Below are positions 54,862 through 63,847 of a DNA stretch of 64,000 nucleotides, one piece after another. Position 1 is the first letter of the stretch, and the number at the start of each line of letters is the position of its first letter. The DNA is from an uncultured Collinsella sp. (GTDB lineage: Bacteria; Actinomycetota; Coriobacteriia; Coriobacteriales; Coriobacteriaceae), in assembly GCA_958403395.1 (NCBI GenBank), contig CATXXF010000005.1, positions 1-64,000 of the forward strand. Direction: 5' to 3'. The notes beneath the pieces were generated by a model. It was given only the letters and a program-made list of their open reading frames with translations, did no database searches and was not told where the DNA came from. The position numbers were made by a program, and so were the translations under genes.

Positions 54862-55458
54862 ATGGACAAGGCTGAGTTGCGGCGGGCGGTGATTGCTCGG
54901 CGCGATGCTCTTGATTTGGACTTGCGGGCAGCGAAGTCTGCCGTTATCTGCGCGCGGCTTGTTGAGCTGTTGGATCGCTTGGATGCCGCGGCGCCGCACA
55001 CCGTTGCCATCTATGCCGCGATGGGCTCCGAAGTTGACCCAGCCGCGTTTGCCGCTGCGGCCGCCAAACGCGGCTGGCGCGTGGCCTATCCGTGCATGCT
55101 CTCGGCAATTGATGCCGCAGCTTGTGGCCAGCGCATGTGCATGCGGGCAGTTGCCGCCGACGATGCGTCCGCGGCTCCGTTTATCGCCCACCCCACACGG
55201 GCTTTCGCGGCCATAAACATCGACAGCGGCCGCTTCCCTATCGTGCCTGCCGAAGCTCTCGACATGATCGTCGTGCCGCTCGTAGCATTCGACCGCGCCG
55301 GCACACGCCTAGGCTACGGCGGCGGCTGCTATGACCGCTACCTGCCCATGCTCTCGCCCGTATGTCAAATCGTCGGCATCGCCTTTGACGAACAGCGCGT
55401 CGGCCACGTTCCCACCGACGCCCACGACCTGCCGCTGCCCCACATCGTCAGCGCCTAA
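54862..55458 (+). CDS. 5-formyltetrahydrofolate cyclo-ligase
   Basis: 198 aa. ATP-dependent conversion of 5-formyl-THF to 5,10-methenyl-THF (folate salvage). The C-terminal LGYGGGCYDRYL near 152 and FDEQRVGHVPTDAHDLPL near 174 are the family signatures; the N-terminal ELRRAVIARRDAL matches the ATP-binding helix. GGGAGAGAGG precedes the ATG. Confidence 0.94.
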   Translation: MDKAELRRAVIARRDALDLDLRAAKSAVICARLVELLDRLDAAAPHTVAIYAAMGSEVDPAAFAAAAAKRGWRVAYPCMLSAIDAAACGQRMCMRAVAADDASAAPFIAHPTRAFAAINIDSGRFPIVPAEALDMIVVPLVAFDRAGTRLGYGGGCYDRYLPMLSPVCQIVGIAFDEQRVGHVPTDAHDLPLPHIVSA

Positions 55459-55481
55459 CGGCTGGCGCACCTCCCGACGGC

Positions 55482-56408
55482 CTAGTGCTCCTCGCCGGCG
55501 CGGGCCAGGTCGTAGGGCGTGGTCTGGTAGACGTAGTAGTTGAGCCAGTTGGTGTAGAGCAACTGAGCCTGGCTGCGCCAGACGTTGCGCGGCTCGGCCG
55601 TGGGGTCGTCATTCGGGAAGTAATGCGCCGGAACCTGGGGGTTGAGTCCGCGCTTCACGTCGCGCTCGTACTCCAGGCGCAACGTGTCGGTATCGTACTC
55701 GGGATGGCCAAAGACAAAGAAGCGACGGCTGTCGGTCGACTTGACGATGTACAGGCCCACCTCGTCGGACACGGCCACGACCTCAAGCTGCGGCTCGGCC
55801 TCTACGTCCTCGCGGCGCACATCGGTGTTGCGCGAATGCACGGCATAGAAACGGTCGTCAAAGCCGCGAACCAGCGGGCTTTGCGGCTTCACCAGATAAT
55901 GCTCGAACACGCCGCTCGCCTTTGTCGGCAGGTCGTGCTTCTGGATACCGTAATGATGGTACAGGCCGGCCTGTGCGCCCCAACAAATGTGCAGCGTAGA
56001 GTGCACGTGCGTGGTGGACCAATCCATAATCTGGCAGAGCTCGGGCCAGTAGTCGACCTCCTCGAACGGCATCTGTTCCACCGGCGCGCCCGTGATGATC
56101 AGGCCGTCGTAGTGGATGTCGCGGATGTCGTCGAACGTGCGGTAGAACGTCTCCAGGTGGCCAGCGCTCACGTGCGTGGCCTCGTGCGTCTTGGTGCGCA
56201 GCAGGTCCACCTCCACCTGTAGCGGCGTGTTGGAGAGCTTGCGCATGATCTGCGTCTCGGTGGCGATCTTGGTGGGCATGAGGTTGAGGATGAGCACGCG
56301 CAGCGGACGGATGTCCTGGTGCAGCGCGCGGTACTCGGTCATGACAAAGATGTTCTCGCTCTCGAGCTGCGCGGCGGCAGGGAGGGCGTCGGGAATGCGA
56401 ATGGGCAT
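55482..56408 (-). CDS. metA: homoserine O-acetyltransferase (MetA family)
   Basis: 308 aa. Acylates homoserine for methionine synthesis. Catalytic C142 (HICWGAQA), H235 and E237 (FGHPEYD) align with the family. Residue 111 is Glu (TGAPVEQMP), which in this family marks acetyl-CoA rather than succinyl-CoA use. Annotation as succinyltransferase would therefore probably be wrong. Monocistronic; convergent with the cyclo-ligase gene, 23 bp apart. Confidence 0.95.
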   Translation of the reverse strand: MPIRIPDALPAAAQLESENIFVMTEYRALHQDIRPLRVLILNLMPTKIATETQIMRKLSNTPLQVEVDLLRTKTHEATHVSAGHLETFYRTFDDIRDIHYDGLIITGAPVEQMPFEEVDYWPELCQIMDWSTTHVHSTLHICWGAQAGLYHHYGIQKHDLPTKASGVFEHYLVKPQSPLVRGFDDRFYAVHSRNTDVRREDVEAEPQLEVVAVSDEVGLYIVKSTDSRRFFVFGHPEYDTDTLRLEYERDVKRGLNPQVPAHYFPNDDPTAEPRNVWRSQAQLLYTNWLNYYVYQTTPYDLARAGEEH

Positions 56409-56619
56409 GGATGCTCCTTACGAGTCAGTTGCAGCTATGGTACAACGAGCAGCCCTATCCGCGCGAGCACATCGCCCAGCGATGCCGTCAGCGGCCCAAA
56501 TCACTCCAAAAGTAGAGATTAAGGCATGTGCCAAAAATCTACAGCGCTTTAGTCTAGCAAAGTGACGGCAGGACGCTACAATGGTTCGACGCGAAAAACT
56601 CGGCCGGAAGGATACTCAT

Positions 56620-57597
56620 ATGTACCAGACGCGTAAGATCGGTGTGGTCGGCCAGGGCCACGTAGGAGCACATGTCGCCAACAGCCTGCTCATGCAGGGC
56701 ATTGCCGATGAGCTGTACCTGTGCGATATCAACGAGGCCAAGGTGACGTCCGAGGTCCAGGACCTGCGCGACTCCCTTTCGTTTGTCCCGTACAACACCA
56801 AGATCGTCAACTGCTACGACCACTACGAGGAGCTTGCCTGCTGCGACGTCATCGTCAACGCCGCCGGCAAGGTCGCGCTGGCCGCCGGCAACCGCGACGG
56901 CGAGCTGTTCTTTACCACCGACGCCGCCCGCACCTTTGCCAAGCGCATCGTCGACGCCGGCTTTGACGGCATCTTCGTGAGCATCTCCAACCCCTGCGAC
57001 GTCGTGTGCACCGAGCTGTGGCACCTGACCGGCTACGATCCCAAGAAGATCATCGGCTCGGGCTGCGGCCTGGACTCCGCCCGCCTGCGCACCGAGATCT
57101 CCAAGAAGGTCGGCGTGAGCCCCAAGTCCATCGACGCCTACATGATCGGCGAGCACGGCTTTAGCCAGCTTGCCGCCTTTAAGGCCGCAACCATCGCCGG
57201 CAAGAGCCTCAACGAACTTCAAGCCGAGAACCCCGACAAGTATGCCTTCGACCACATGGAGGTCGAGGAGCTCGCACGCAAGGGCGGCTACGTAACCTAC
57301 CAGGGCAAGCAGTGCACCGAGTATGCTGTTGCCAACTCCGCCGCGCGCGTCTGCGCCGCCGTGCTGCACAACGAGCACGCCGTGCTTTCGGCCTCTACGC
57401 TCATGACCGGCCAGTATGGCGAGGAGGGCATCTTCACCTCCCTGCCGTGCGTGATCGGCGCCGAGGGCGTCGAGGAGGTCTACACGCTCGACCTGTCCGA
57501 GCACGAGCTCGAGGGCTTCCACAAGAGCTGCCAGCACATCCGCGACAACATCGCACAGCTCGACTGGTGGGACGCCGAGGCTTACGACGCGAAGTAG
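56620..57597 (+). CDS. lactate/malate (2-hydroxyacid) dehydrogenase family protein
   Basis: 325 aa NAD-dependent L-2-hydroxyacid dehydrogenase. Rossmann GVVGQGHVGAHVA at 8-20, VSISNPCDVV near 120, R155 (GLDSARLR) and catalytic H179 (IGEHGFSQ) are present. The substrate loop (GKVALAAGNRDGE) differs from classic LDH (no KQGE-R), so the substrate could be lactate or a branched 2-oxo acid such as in HicDH. AAGGA lies 7 bp before the ATG; terminator follows. Confidence 0.88.
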   Translation: MYQTRKIGVVGQGHVGAHVANSLLMQGIADELYLCDINEAKVTSEVQDLRDSLSFVPYNTKIVNCYDHYEELACCDVIVNAAGKVALAAGNRDGELFFTTDAARTFAKRIVDAGFDGIFVSISNPCDVVCTELWHLTGYDPKKIIGSGCGLDSARLRTEISKKVGVSPKSIDAYMIGEHGFSQLAAFKAATIAGKSLNELQAENPDKYAFDHMEVEELARKGGYVTYQGKQCTEYAVANSAARVCAAVLHNEHAVLSASTLMTGQYGEEGIFTSLPCVIGAEGVEEVYTLDLSEHELEGFHKSCQHIRDNIAQLDWWDAEAYDAK

Positions 57598-57638
57598 GCC
57601 GCCGGCCGCCGCAACCTTGCGAATCTAAGCGCGATACT

Positions 57639-57679
57639 AAGCGGGCCGCGCCGGAAATCCCCGGCACGGCCCGCTTTTT
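57639..57679 (+). terminator. dehydrogenase terminator
   Basis: AGCGGGCCG pairs with CGGCCCGCT, with an inner GCCGG/CCGGC, followed by five T. Confidence 0.88.
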
Positions 57680-57728
57680 GACTCACACGGCACGCTTGCG
57701 AATCGAAGGTGAATGCTTTTCCCGTTAC

Positions 57729-58697
57729 TTAGTACTGCTCGATGCCCATGTAGCGACGAACCTCGGGGCTGTGATCGAACACCTTGCCGCGTGCGGCGCG
57801 CAGCTCGCAGCTCATGTTGTAGAAGAAGACCGGCTCCAGGTACGAACGCACGCTGACAGGTACCTCGCCCACGCCGTACTCGAGCGCGTCGAGCACCATG
57901 ATCGTGTCGGTGTGCGTGTTGAGGAACGCCAGCGCGCGCTCCTCCATGGGGCGGCACTCGCCCGATCCGAGCTGCACAAAGTAGAACACACCGGGCTCGG
58001 TGGCCTCGAACGGGCCGTGGAAGTACTCGCCGGAGTGGATATAGCAGCAGTGCTGCCACTGCATCTCCATGAGCGAGCAGATGGCCATGGCGTAGGTCTG
58101 GCTAAAGTTAGGGCCGGAGCCCAGGATATAGAAGAACTTGTGCTGCTGGCAGAGCTCGGCAAAGCGGGCGCCCAGCTCGGCGTTGACCTTCTCGCGGGCG
58201 GCGGGCAGCAGTGCATCCATCTGCTTGAGGCCCTCGTACATGTCGGCGAGTGCCTCGTAGCCTTCCTGCTGGTCGAGCAGCTCGGCGGCGATCAGAGCGC
58301 CGATGCCCTGAGGCACCTCGGCCTGCGACACGCCCTCGCCCCAGGGGTAGACCCAGGTGGTCCACTTGCCGCTATCGATCTTGGAGCCCTCGCAGTCGGT
58401 GAGGGCGACGACCTCGGCGCCGGCAGCCAACGCCATCTCGCAGCCGTCGACGACCTCCTGCGTGTTGCCGCTGTGGCTGCAGGCAATAACGAGCGACTTC
58501 GGCCCTAGGCTCTTGGGGGCCATCAGGCAAAACTCGCGTGCCGTGTAGACCGTCGAGGTAAACGTGGTGGCCTCGCGCTTGAGCAGCTCGTTGGCCGGCA
58601 TCAGGTCGATCATCGAACCGCCACAAGCGATCCAAAAGACGTTCTCAATCTTGCCCTTGCGCTCGATGATTTCCTGAATCAGATCGTGTGCGTTCAT
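57729..58697 (-). CDS. SIS domain protein (FrlB-like sugar isomerase/deglycase)
   Basis: 322 aa with two SIS domains: WIACGGSMIDLMPANELL near 22 and VIACSHSGNTQEVVDGCEMA near 69; second domain with ILGSGPNFSQTYAMAICSLM near 190 and HSGEYFHGPFEA near 222. This layout matches fructoselysine/glucoselysine-6-phosphate deglycases and GlmS-type isomerases without the glutaminase domain. The exact sugar phosphate is unknown. Preceded by a GntR gene on the same strand and a duplicated operator. Confidence 0.85.
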   Translation of the reverse strand: MNAHDLIQEIIERKGKIENVFWIACGGSMIDLMPANELLKREATTFTSTVYTAREFCLMAPKSLGPKSLVIACSHSGNTQEVVDGCEMALAAGAEVVALTDCEGSKIDSGKWTTWVYPWGEGVSQAEVPQGIGALIAAELLDQQEGYEALADMYEGLKQMDALLPAAREKVNAELGARFAELCQQHKFFYILGSGPNFSQTYAMAICSLMEMQWQHCCYIHSGEYFHGPFEATEPGVFYFVQLGSGECRPMEERALAFLNTHTDTIMVLDALEYGVGEVPVSVRSYLEPVFFYNMSCELRAARGKVFDHSPEVRRYMGIEQY

Positions 58698-58753
58698 CCT
58701 GATGTTCCTCCTTGTGCGGCGGTTTTGAGCGACGGCAGCTCGTACCTGCTGTC

Positions 58754-58832
58754 GTTCTATGTTGTCCTATTTATAACACGTGCAACAACGCCCGTGAAGT
58801 CATCTCGGCAAATTTGTTCTATGTTGTTCTAT
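58754..58832 (-). promoter_or_regulatory. duplicated GntR operator candidate
   Basis: GTTCTATGTTGTCCTAT (58754-58770) and GTTCTATGTTGTTCTAT (58816-58832) are near-identical 17-mers 62 bp apart. Read on the minus strand each is ATAGRAC-AAC-ATAGAAC, a direct half-site repeat. They lie between the GntR stop and the SIS start. Confidence 0.65.
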
Positions 58833-58841
58833 CTGTGGACG

Positions 58842-59606
58842 TTAGATGTCGAATACGTAGCGCGAGCCCACGATCTTTTGGCGGCCGAGCAGCAAGGGGC
58901 GCTCGTCCTCATCGGTAAAGTACGCCTCCATATAGAAGAGCGGCTCACCGACCGGCACCTCCAGCAGCGGGGCCGCCTGAGCATCGGCAAGCGCAATCTC
59001 CACGGTGCAGGGGTCGGACTTGAGCGGCGCGCGACCCGAATGCTCGGCAACGAGCGCAAAGATGGAATTGTCCGTGAGGTCCTTGTCGGCAAGCGTCTGC
59101 AGGTAGGGATGGTCGGCCAGCACAAAGGCGTTGTTCTCGAGCATAACGGGCACGCCATCTGCCGTGCGCACGCGCTCGACCACGATGAGCTCGCAGCCGG
59201 GCTCCACGCCAAAGAACGCCGCGTCCTCGCGCGTCGCCGCGACCACCGTGCGCGACACCAGACGCGCACCCGGCACCATGTCGTTGGCAGCGCAACCCTC
59301 AGAAAAGCTCTGAACGTCACCCTTCTGGCGAATCTTGCGCTTGAGCTTGGGAGCGCACACAAAGGTACCCCTCCCCTGCTGGCGGTTGAGATACCCCGCG
59401 CGCGACAGCTCCTCGATGGCACGGCGCACGGTGATGCGCCCCACGCCGTAGGACTTCGCGAGCTCCATCTCGGAAGGAATGCGCGAGCCGGCCACGTACA
59501 CGCCGCGCGCGATCTCGCCCTTTAGGTCGTCCATGACCTGCTGGTACAGCGGCACGGCGGACACTTCGGCGCGCTCGGAACGTTCGGTCTTGCTATCGGC
59601 TACCAT
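58842..59606 (-). CDS. GntR family regulator with UTRA domain
   Basis: 254 aa. N-terminal winged helix (PLYQQVMDDLKGEIARGVYV, then IPSEMELAKSYGVGRITVRR) and C-terminal UTRA effector domain from about 100 (CELIVVERVRTADGVPVMLE). UTRA domains bind small molecules, often sugar phosphates or fatty acids. It begins 2 bp after the recQ stop and precedes the SIS gene, which it probably controls. Confidence 0.92.
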   Translation of the reverse strand: MVADSKTERSERAEVSAVPLYQQVMDDLKGEIARGVYVAGSRIPSEMELAKSYGVGRITVRRAIEELSRAGYLNRQQGRGTFVCAPKLKRKIRQKGDVQSFSEGCAANDMVPGARLVSRTVVAATREDAAFFGVEPGCELIVVERVRTADGVPVMLENNAFVLADHPYLQTLADKDLTDNSIFALVAEHSGRAPLKSDPCTVEIALADAQAAPLLEVPVGEPLFYMEAYFTDEDERPLLLGRQKIVGSRYVFDI

Positions 59607-59608
59607 CG

Positions 59609-61591
59609 TTATGCTCCATCCCGCGCATGCTCGGACTCAAACTCTTCAATCGCCGCCATAAACTGCTCGCCAAAGGCGTCGGCCTTTTTCTCGCCAATGC
59701 CGTTGACTTGGATCAGCTCGTCGCGTGTCTGCGGGCGCAGGCGGCACAGGCCGCGCAGAGCCTTGTCGGAAAAGACCATGTACGGCGCCATCTCCAGCTC
59801 CGTCGAGATCTCCTTGCGCAGGGCACGCAGGCGCTCGAACAGCTCGGCATCGTCGCCAACGCGCGGGCGCTGATCCATCTCGGCCTCCTCGCGCAACAGA
59901 TCGACGGCGCGGCGGGCGCGGGCCGAGGCCTTGCGCTTGGACGCGCGACGCTTAACGGTAAAGGCGAACGCCTCGTCCTCGACCTCGCTGGCACGCGGAC
60001 CCAGCCCCACGACCGGGTACTGCCCCTGCGAGGTGGCCAGGTAGCCGCGGCCGCACAGCTGGCCGATGATGTCCTTAATGCGCCCGACCGATTCGCTCGA
60101 CAGCTCACCGTAGCCGTGGTCCTCATCCAGATGCATCTGGCGAATGCGCTCGGTGTTGCCACCGTGGAGCACGTCGGCGATCAGCGACTTGCCAAAGCGC
60201 ATGGGACGCGTGGCCACATAGCGCACGGCAGCGCGGGCCATATCGGTGACGTCCTCGACCTCGAACTGCGTGAGGCAATTGCTGCAGTTGCCGCAGCCCT
60301 CGACGTCGTCCATGGTGGTGCCGCCCGCGCCAGCCGAAGCAGCATGCTCGGCCGCGGCCTCGTCGCCAAAGTAGCGCAGCATGTATTCGCGCAGGCAGCC
60401 GGTGGTATTGCAGTAGCCCTCCATCTGGCTGAGCAGACGATATCGATTCTGGAGCGCCCACGCGCGCTGCTCGTCGTCGAGCGCCTCATCGGCAGCATCG
60501 CCGCGGTCGATCAGAAAGCGGCGCATGCGAAAATCGTTGCCGTTCCACAGCAAGTAGCAGCTGGCCGGGTCGCCATCGCGGCCGGCGCGGCCCGCCTCCT
60601 GGTAGTAGGCTTCGATGCTCTCGGGCACGTTGTTGTGGATCACGTAGCGCACGTTGGGCTTGTCGATGCCCATGCCAAAGGCGTTGGTGGCAACCATCAC
60701 CTGGATATCGTCGTCGATAAAGGCACGCTGGCTCTGGCGGCGGGCGTCGTTGCCCATGCCGGCATGGTAGCGCCCCACACGAATGCCGCTGGGGCCCAGT
60801 GCCTCGGCAAGTTCCACGGCCAGCGTATCGACCGTCTTGCGGGTCGAGCAATACACGATGCCGCTCTCGCTCGAATGCGCGATCACATAGTCGCGCACCC
60901 ACGCGGTCTTGGCCTTGTCGCCCATCTCCTCGCAACCAAAGTAGAGGTTCTTGCGATCAAAACCCGTCACCACGGTCGCGGGGTTTTGCAGGCCGAGCAT
61001 CTGCTGAATGTCCGCACGCACGCGCTCGGTCGCCGTAGCGGTAAAGGCCGCCACGATAGGGCGCTGCGGCAGGGAATCGATGAACTCGCGAATCTGCAGA
61101 TAGGCGGGGCGGAAATCCTGGCCCCATTGGCTCACGCAGTGGGCCTCGTCAATGGCCACGAGCGGCACGCCAATGCCGCCGTCCGCCGCGGCCTCCTGCG
61201 CAAAGGCTAAAAAGCGCGGCTCGAGCAGGCGCTCGGGTGCCACATACATAAGCTGGTAGCGCCCCTCACGAGCACGCTTGAGCACGGTGTTTTGCTGGGC
61301 CGGAGTAAGGCTGGAGTTGAGATAGCTGGGTCGCGCACCCGCCGCGAGCAACGCACGGGTCTGGTCCTCCATAAGCGACAGCAGCGGATTCACCACAAAG
61401 GTGATGCCGGGCAGCATGAGCGCGGGGACCTGGTAGCAAATGGACTTGCCGGCGCCCGTGGGCATAACACCCAGCGCATCACGACCGGCAAGAATCGCAT
61501 CGACCATGCGGTCCTGCCCCGGGCGAAACGAGGTGTAGCCAAAATAGGCGCCGAGCGTGTCGAGCGCCATCTGCTGCATGCTATCGGTCAT
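59609..61591 (-). CDS. recQ: ATP-dependent DNA helicase RecQ
   Basis: 660 aa 3'-5' helicase in recombination and fork repair. Walker A MPTGAGKSICYQ near 42, DEAHCVSQWGQDFRPAY near 142, motif VI QEAGRAGRDGDPASC near 332, zinc-binding Cys (YCNTTGCLREYML and GNCSNC, about 394-430), RQC winged helix, and a C-terminal HRDC domain (RALRKEISTELEMAPYMVFS to GIGEKKADAFGE). AGGAAACC precedes the ATG. Followed by GntR 2 bp downstream. Confidence 0.97.
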   Translation of the reverse strand: MTDSMQQMALDTLGAYFGYTSFRPGQDRMVDAILAGRDALGVMPTGAGKSICYQVPALMLPGITFVVNPLLSLMEDQTRALLAAGARPSYLNSSLTPAQQNTVLKRAREGRYQLMYVAPERLLEPRFLAFAQEAAADGGIGVPLVAIDEAHCVSQWGQDFRPAYLQIREFIDSLPQRPIVAAFTATATERVRADIQQMLGLQNPATVVTGFDRKNLYFGCEEMGDKAKTAWVRDYVIAHSSESGIVYCSTRKTVDTLAVELAEALGPSGIRVGRYHAGMGNDARRQSQRAFIDDDIQVMVATNAFGMGIDKPNVRYVIHNNVPESIEAYYQEAGRAGRDGDPASCYLLWNGNDFRMRRFLIDRGDAADEALDDEQRAWALQNRYRLLSQMEGYCNTTGCLREYMLRYFGDEAAAEHAASAGAGGTTMDDVEGCGNCSNCLTQFEVEDVTDMARAAVRYVATRPMRFGKSLIADVLHGGNTERIRQMHLDEDHGYGELSSESVGRIKDIIGQLCGRGYLATSQGQYPVVGLGPRASEVEDEAFAFTVKRRASKRKASARARRAVDLLREEAEMDQRPRVGDDAELFERLRALRKEISTELEMAPYMVFSDKALRGLCRLRPQTRDELIQVNGIGEKKADAFGEQFMAAIEEFESEHARDGA

Positions 61592-61749
61592 GGTTTCCTA
61601 ACGTTCAAGTCATCTGCCGCCGATTATACGCCGCCACGCGGACCAGCGTCGAACGGCTGACGGCCACGGGCAATACGGTCTAAGGCGGACGAGCGTGGAT
61701 TTTTGGACACTTTCCGGAAGAGCGTGAAAACGTCGCTGGTTGAGCATAA

Positions 61750-61865
61750 GTCAGCGAAAACGCCCCTAGGCGAGCAAGGTGACGTGAAAGAGGAGGGAAG
61801 CGTACTTTTGTACGCGACCGACGATTGAACGTCAGATTGCCGCTTAGGGGCGTTTGCAGCGTCGA
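61750..61865 (+). ncRNA. covarying structured RNA element, copy B
   Basis: 116 nt with the same plan as copy A at 39395. Stem 1 is AAACGCCCCTAGGC/GCTTAGGGGCGTTT (one G-U), helix 2 GCAA..TGACGT/ACGTCA..TTGC is identical, and the apical hairpin is a new sequence GCGTAC-TTTT-GTACGC. As in copy A it sits downstream of a minus-strand gene and next to that gene's 3' hairpin. No reading frame. Confidence 0.7.
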
Positions 61866-61867
61866 CC

Positions 61868-61895
61868 GGTCCGCCGTTCGTCAGAACGGCGGAAC
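61868..61895 (-). terminator. hairpin downstream of the second GntR gene
   Basis: CCGCCGTT and AACGGCGG form a stem with a 6-base loop directly after the GntR stop. No U-run, as with the glmM hairpin beside element copy A. Confidence 0.5.
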
Positions 61896-61900
61896 CAACC

Positions 61901-62620
61901 CTACATGACCATAACGTAGCGCGATCCCACGTAGTACTGCTTACCCATCAGGACCGGCTCGCCATTGGGGCCCGTGAAGCCGGCACGCAGGTTGAGCAGC
62001 GGATCGTGCGGAGCAATGCCCAGCTCGGCCGCCTGCTCGGTATTGGCACGAACGGCCTCGACTGTGCGGTAGCCAACCGAGACAATCGGCGTTCCGCCAA
62101 CACGCTCGACCTCGGCAAAAATCGACTTGTCCTCAAGATCGGCCGTCAACAGCTCACGGTAGGCGTCAAACGGCACAAAGATGTTCTCCTCAAAGATGGG
62201 CTCGCCGTCGGCTGTACGCACGCGCTTAATATGCAGCAGCAGCGCGTCCTTCTGCAGGCCAAAGAATTCCATCTCGTTTTGACGTGCCGGCACAATCTGG
62301 CGATCGACCACATGTGCGCCCGCCTTCATGCCATTATCGGCACACAGCGCGGTAAACGTCTGCAGCGTCGAAGCGTGGAACTGGCGGTTGATGTGCGGCG
62401 TGGAGACAAAGGTGCCACGGCCCTGCTGCTTAACCAGGTAGCCATCGGAGCACAGCTCCTCGACGGCGCGGCGCACCGTAATGCGGCTCACGTCGTACTG
62501 CTCGGCTAGCTCAAGCTCGGACGGAATACGCTCCTTGGGTGCATAAACACCTTTCTCGATCGCATCCTTGATTTCGTCGTAAATCTGCTGGTAAAGCGGT
62601 GCATTTTTGGGCGCAGGCAT
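61901..62620 (-). CDS. GntR family regulator with UTRA domain (second)
   Basis: 239 aa paralogue of the regulator at 58842: PLYQQIYDEIKDAIEKGVYA, then IPSELELAEQYDVSRITVRR, KQQGRGTFVSTP, and a UTRA domain (LLLHIKRVRTADGEPIFEEN). It stands alone, with a palindrome 32 bp upstream that is probably its operator. The regulated target is not evident. Confidence 0.92.
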   Translation of the reverse strand: MPAPKNAPLYQQIYDEIKDAIEKGVYAPKERIPSELELAEQYDVSRITVRRAVEELCSDGYLVKQQGRGTFVSTPHINRQFHASTLQTFTALCADNGMKAGAHVVDRQIVPARQNEMEFFGLQKDALLLHIKRVRTADGEPIFEENIFVPFDAYRELLTADLEDKSIFAEVERVGGTPIVSVGYRTVEAVRANTEQAAELGIAPHDPLLNLRAGFTGPNGEPVLMGKQYYVGSRYVMVM

Positions 62621-62651
62621 ATCTAATCACTCTTATCGAAATATCGAAATA

Positions 62652-62675
62652 ACTAATACGTATATAACGTCTAGT
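62652..62675 (-). promoter_or_regulatory. palindromic operator upstream of the second GntR gene
   Basis: ACTAATACGT and ACGTCTAGT are imperfect inverted arms around ATATA, 32-55 bp before the start. Direct repeats of ATCGAAAT lie between it and the gene. Confidence 0.5.
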
Positions 62676-62712
62676 TTCATATTACCTCATAATGATAAAA
62701 CGATACACCCTC

Positions 62713-62762
62713 CCTACCAAAAAGCGACAGCTTCATTTTGGTAGGTTTTATCTGGGCAAACG
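62713..62762 (+). repeat. CCTGCCAAAA hairpin repeat, copy 3 (covaried)
   Basis: CCTACCAAAA pairs with TTTTGGTAGG, a compensated G-C to A-T change compared with copies 1 and 2, followed by the exact TTTTATCTGGGCAAAC tail. It lies between the GntR start and the YitT stop and may end yitT transcription. Confidence 0.75.
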
Positions 62763-62839
62763 AGAGCCTCTTGAAAGCAATGGGGCTTTCGGGGGGCTCG
62801 TTCGGATGGGTTGCGCAGGACCGGCAAAATGCCAATACC

Positions 62840-63847
62840 CTACTTGCCGTCGTCCTGCTGCAGGCTGTCCTGTTCGCTGAGGCGCGCCTGCCTGCTGGCC
62901 ATGCGTGCGGGCTTGTCGGGATCGGGAACGGCCGTGGGCATGGGCTCGTCGACATGACCACCCCACCAGCCGCCCACAAAGTTGAGCGTGTGGAACACAT
63001 TGATCACGGCGCCGGGATCAACGTCGCACACCAGCTTGATAATGTCCTGGCTCTCGTAGGTCGAGACAACGGCGTGCAGCAGATACATCTTTTCGCGGCT
63101 ATATCCGCCAATGACCTCGGCACAGCTAATGCCATGCTGAAAATGGTCAACATAGGTGGTCATGACCTCGTCTGCCTTGCGCGTCGTGATCTGCAGCGTC
63201 ACGCGATCGTAGCGACGATAGAAACTGTCGATGGTCTTGGTCGAAATAAACTGGAACACGATGGAATACGCCGCCTTGTCCCAGCCAAACATAAAGCCAA
63301 AGATCGCCAGGATAAAGCAGTTGAAACCAAAGATGACGCCCCAGATGGTCTTGCCCGTGTGGTTGGAGACCCACAGCGCGATAAAGTCGGTGCCGCCGGT
63401 GGATGCGCCGGACTTGAGCGCGATGGCAGCCCCCAGACCCGAGACCACGCCGCCAAAAATGATGAGCATGATCTTGTCGCCCAAAAACGGCGCGAAGTGA
63501 AAGATGTTGAGGAACAGCGATGAGAGCACGACCTGCATCATCGAGAAGATGACGAAGCGCTTGCTGATGCCGCTCCAGCATAGGAGCGCCACGGGGATGT
63601 TGAGTGCGAGCATGCCGAGCGAGATGTCGATGTGAACGCCGCCCAGCGAGGTAACGCGATCGAGCAGGACCGCGACGCCGGTGAGACCACTCGGGAGCAG
63701 GTCGGCGGGCTGAATGAACGCCTGGATCAGGAATGTCTGGAGAACGGCGGAAATTGTGACCGCCACGGCAGTGATGGCGCGGCGGACGATGGTAAGGCGG
63801 CCGAGCACGAGCACACGGTCCGTGAGCTGATCGATGGCGTTCGCCAC
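62840..63847 (-). CDS. YitT family membrane protein (DUF161 + DUF2179)
   Basis: 335 aa with five or six helices in the first 210 residues (IQPADLLPSGLTGVAVLLDR, GGVVSGLGAAIALKSGASTGGTDFIAL region) and a cytoplasmic DUF2179 domain (YDRVTLQITTRKADEVMTTY) near 215-290, then a charged tail. Function unknown; YitT paralogues are common in Gram-positives. AAAGGAG precedes the ATG. The remaining 63848-64000 contains no recognisable feature. Confidence 0.92.
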   Translation of the reverse strand: MANAIDQLTDRVLVLGRLTIVRRAITAVAVTISAVLQTFLIQAFIQPADLLPSGLTGVAVLLDRVTSLGGVHIDISLGMLALNIPVALLCWSGISKRFVIFSMMQVVLSSLFLNIFHFAPFLGDKIMLIIFGGVVSGLGAAIALKSGASTGGTDFIALWVSNHTGKTIWGVIFGFNCFILAIFGFMFGWDKAAYSIVFQFISTKTIDSFYRRYDRVTLQITTRKADEVMTTYVDHFQHGISCAEVIGGYSREKMYLLHAVVSTYESQDIIKLVCDVDPGAVINVFHTLNFVGGWWGGHVDEPMPTAVPDPDKPARMASRQARLSEQDSLQQDDGK

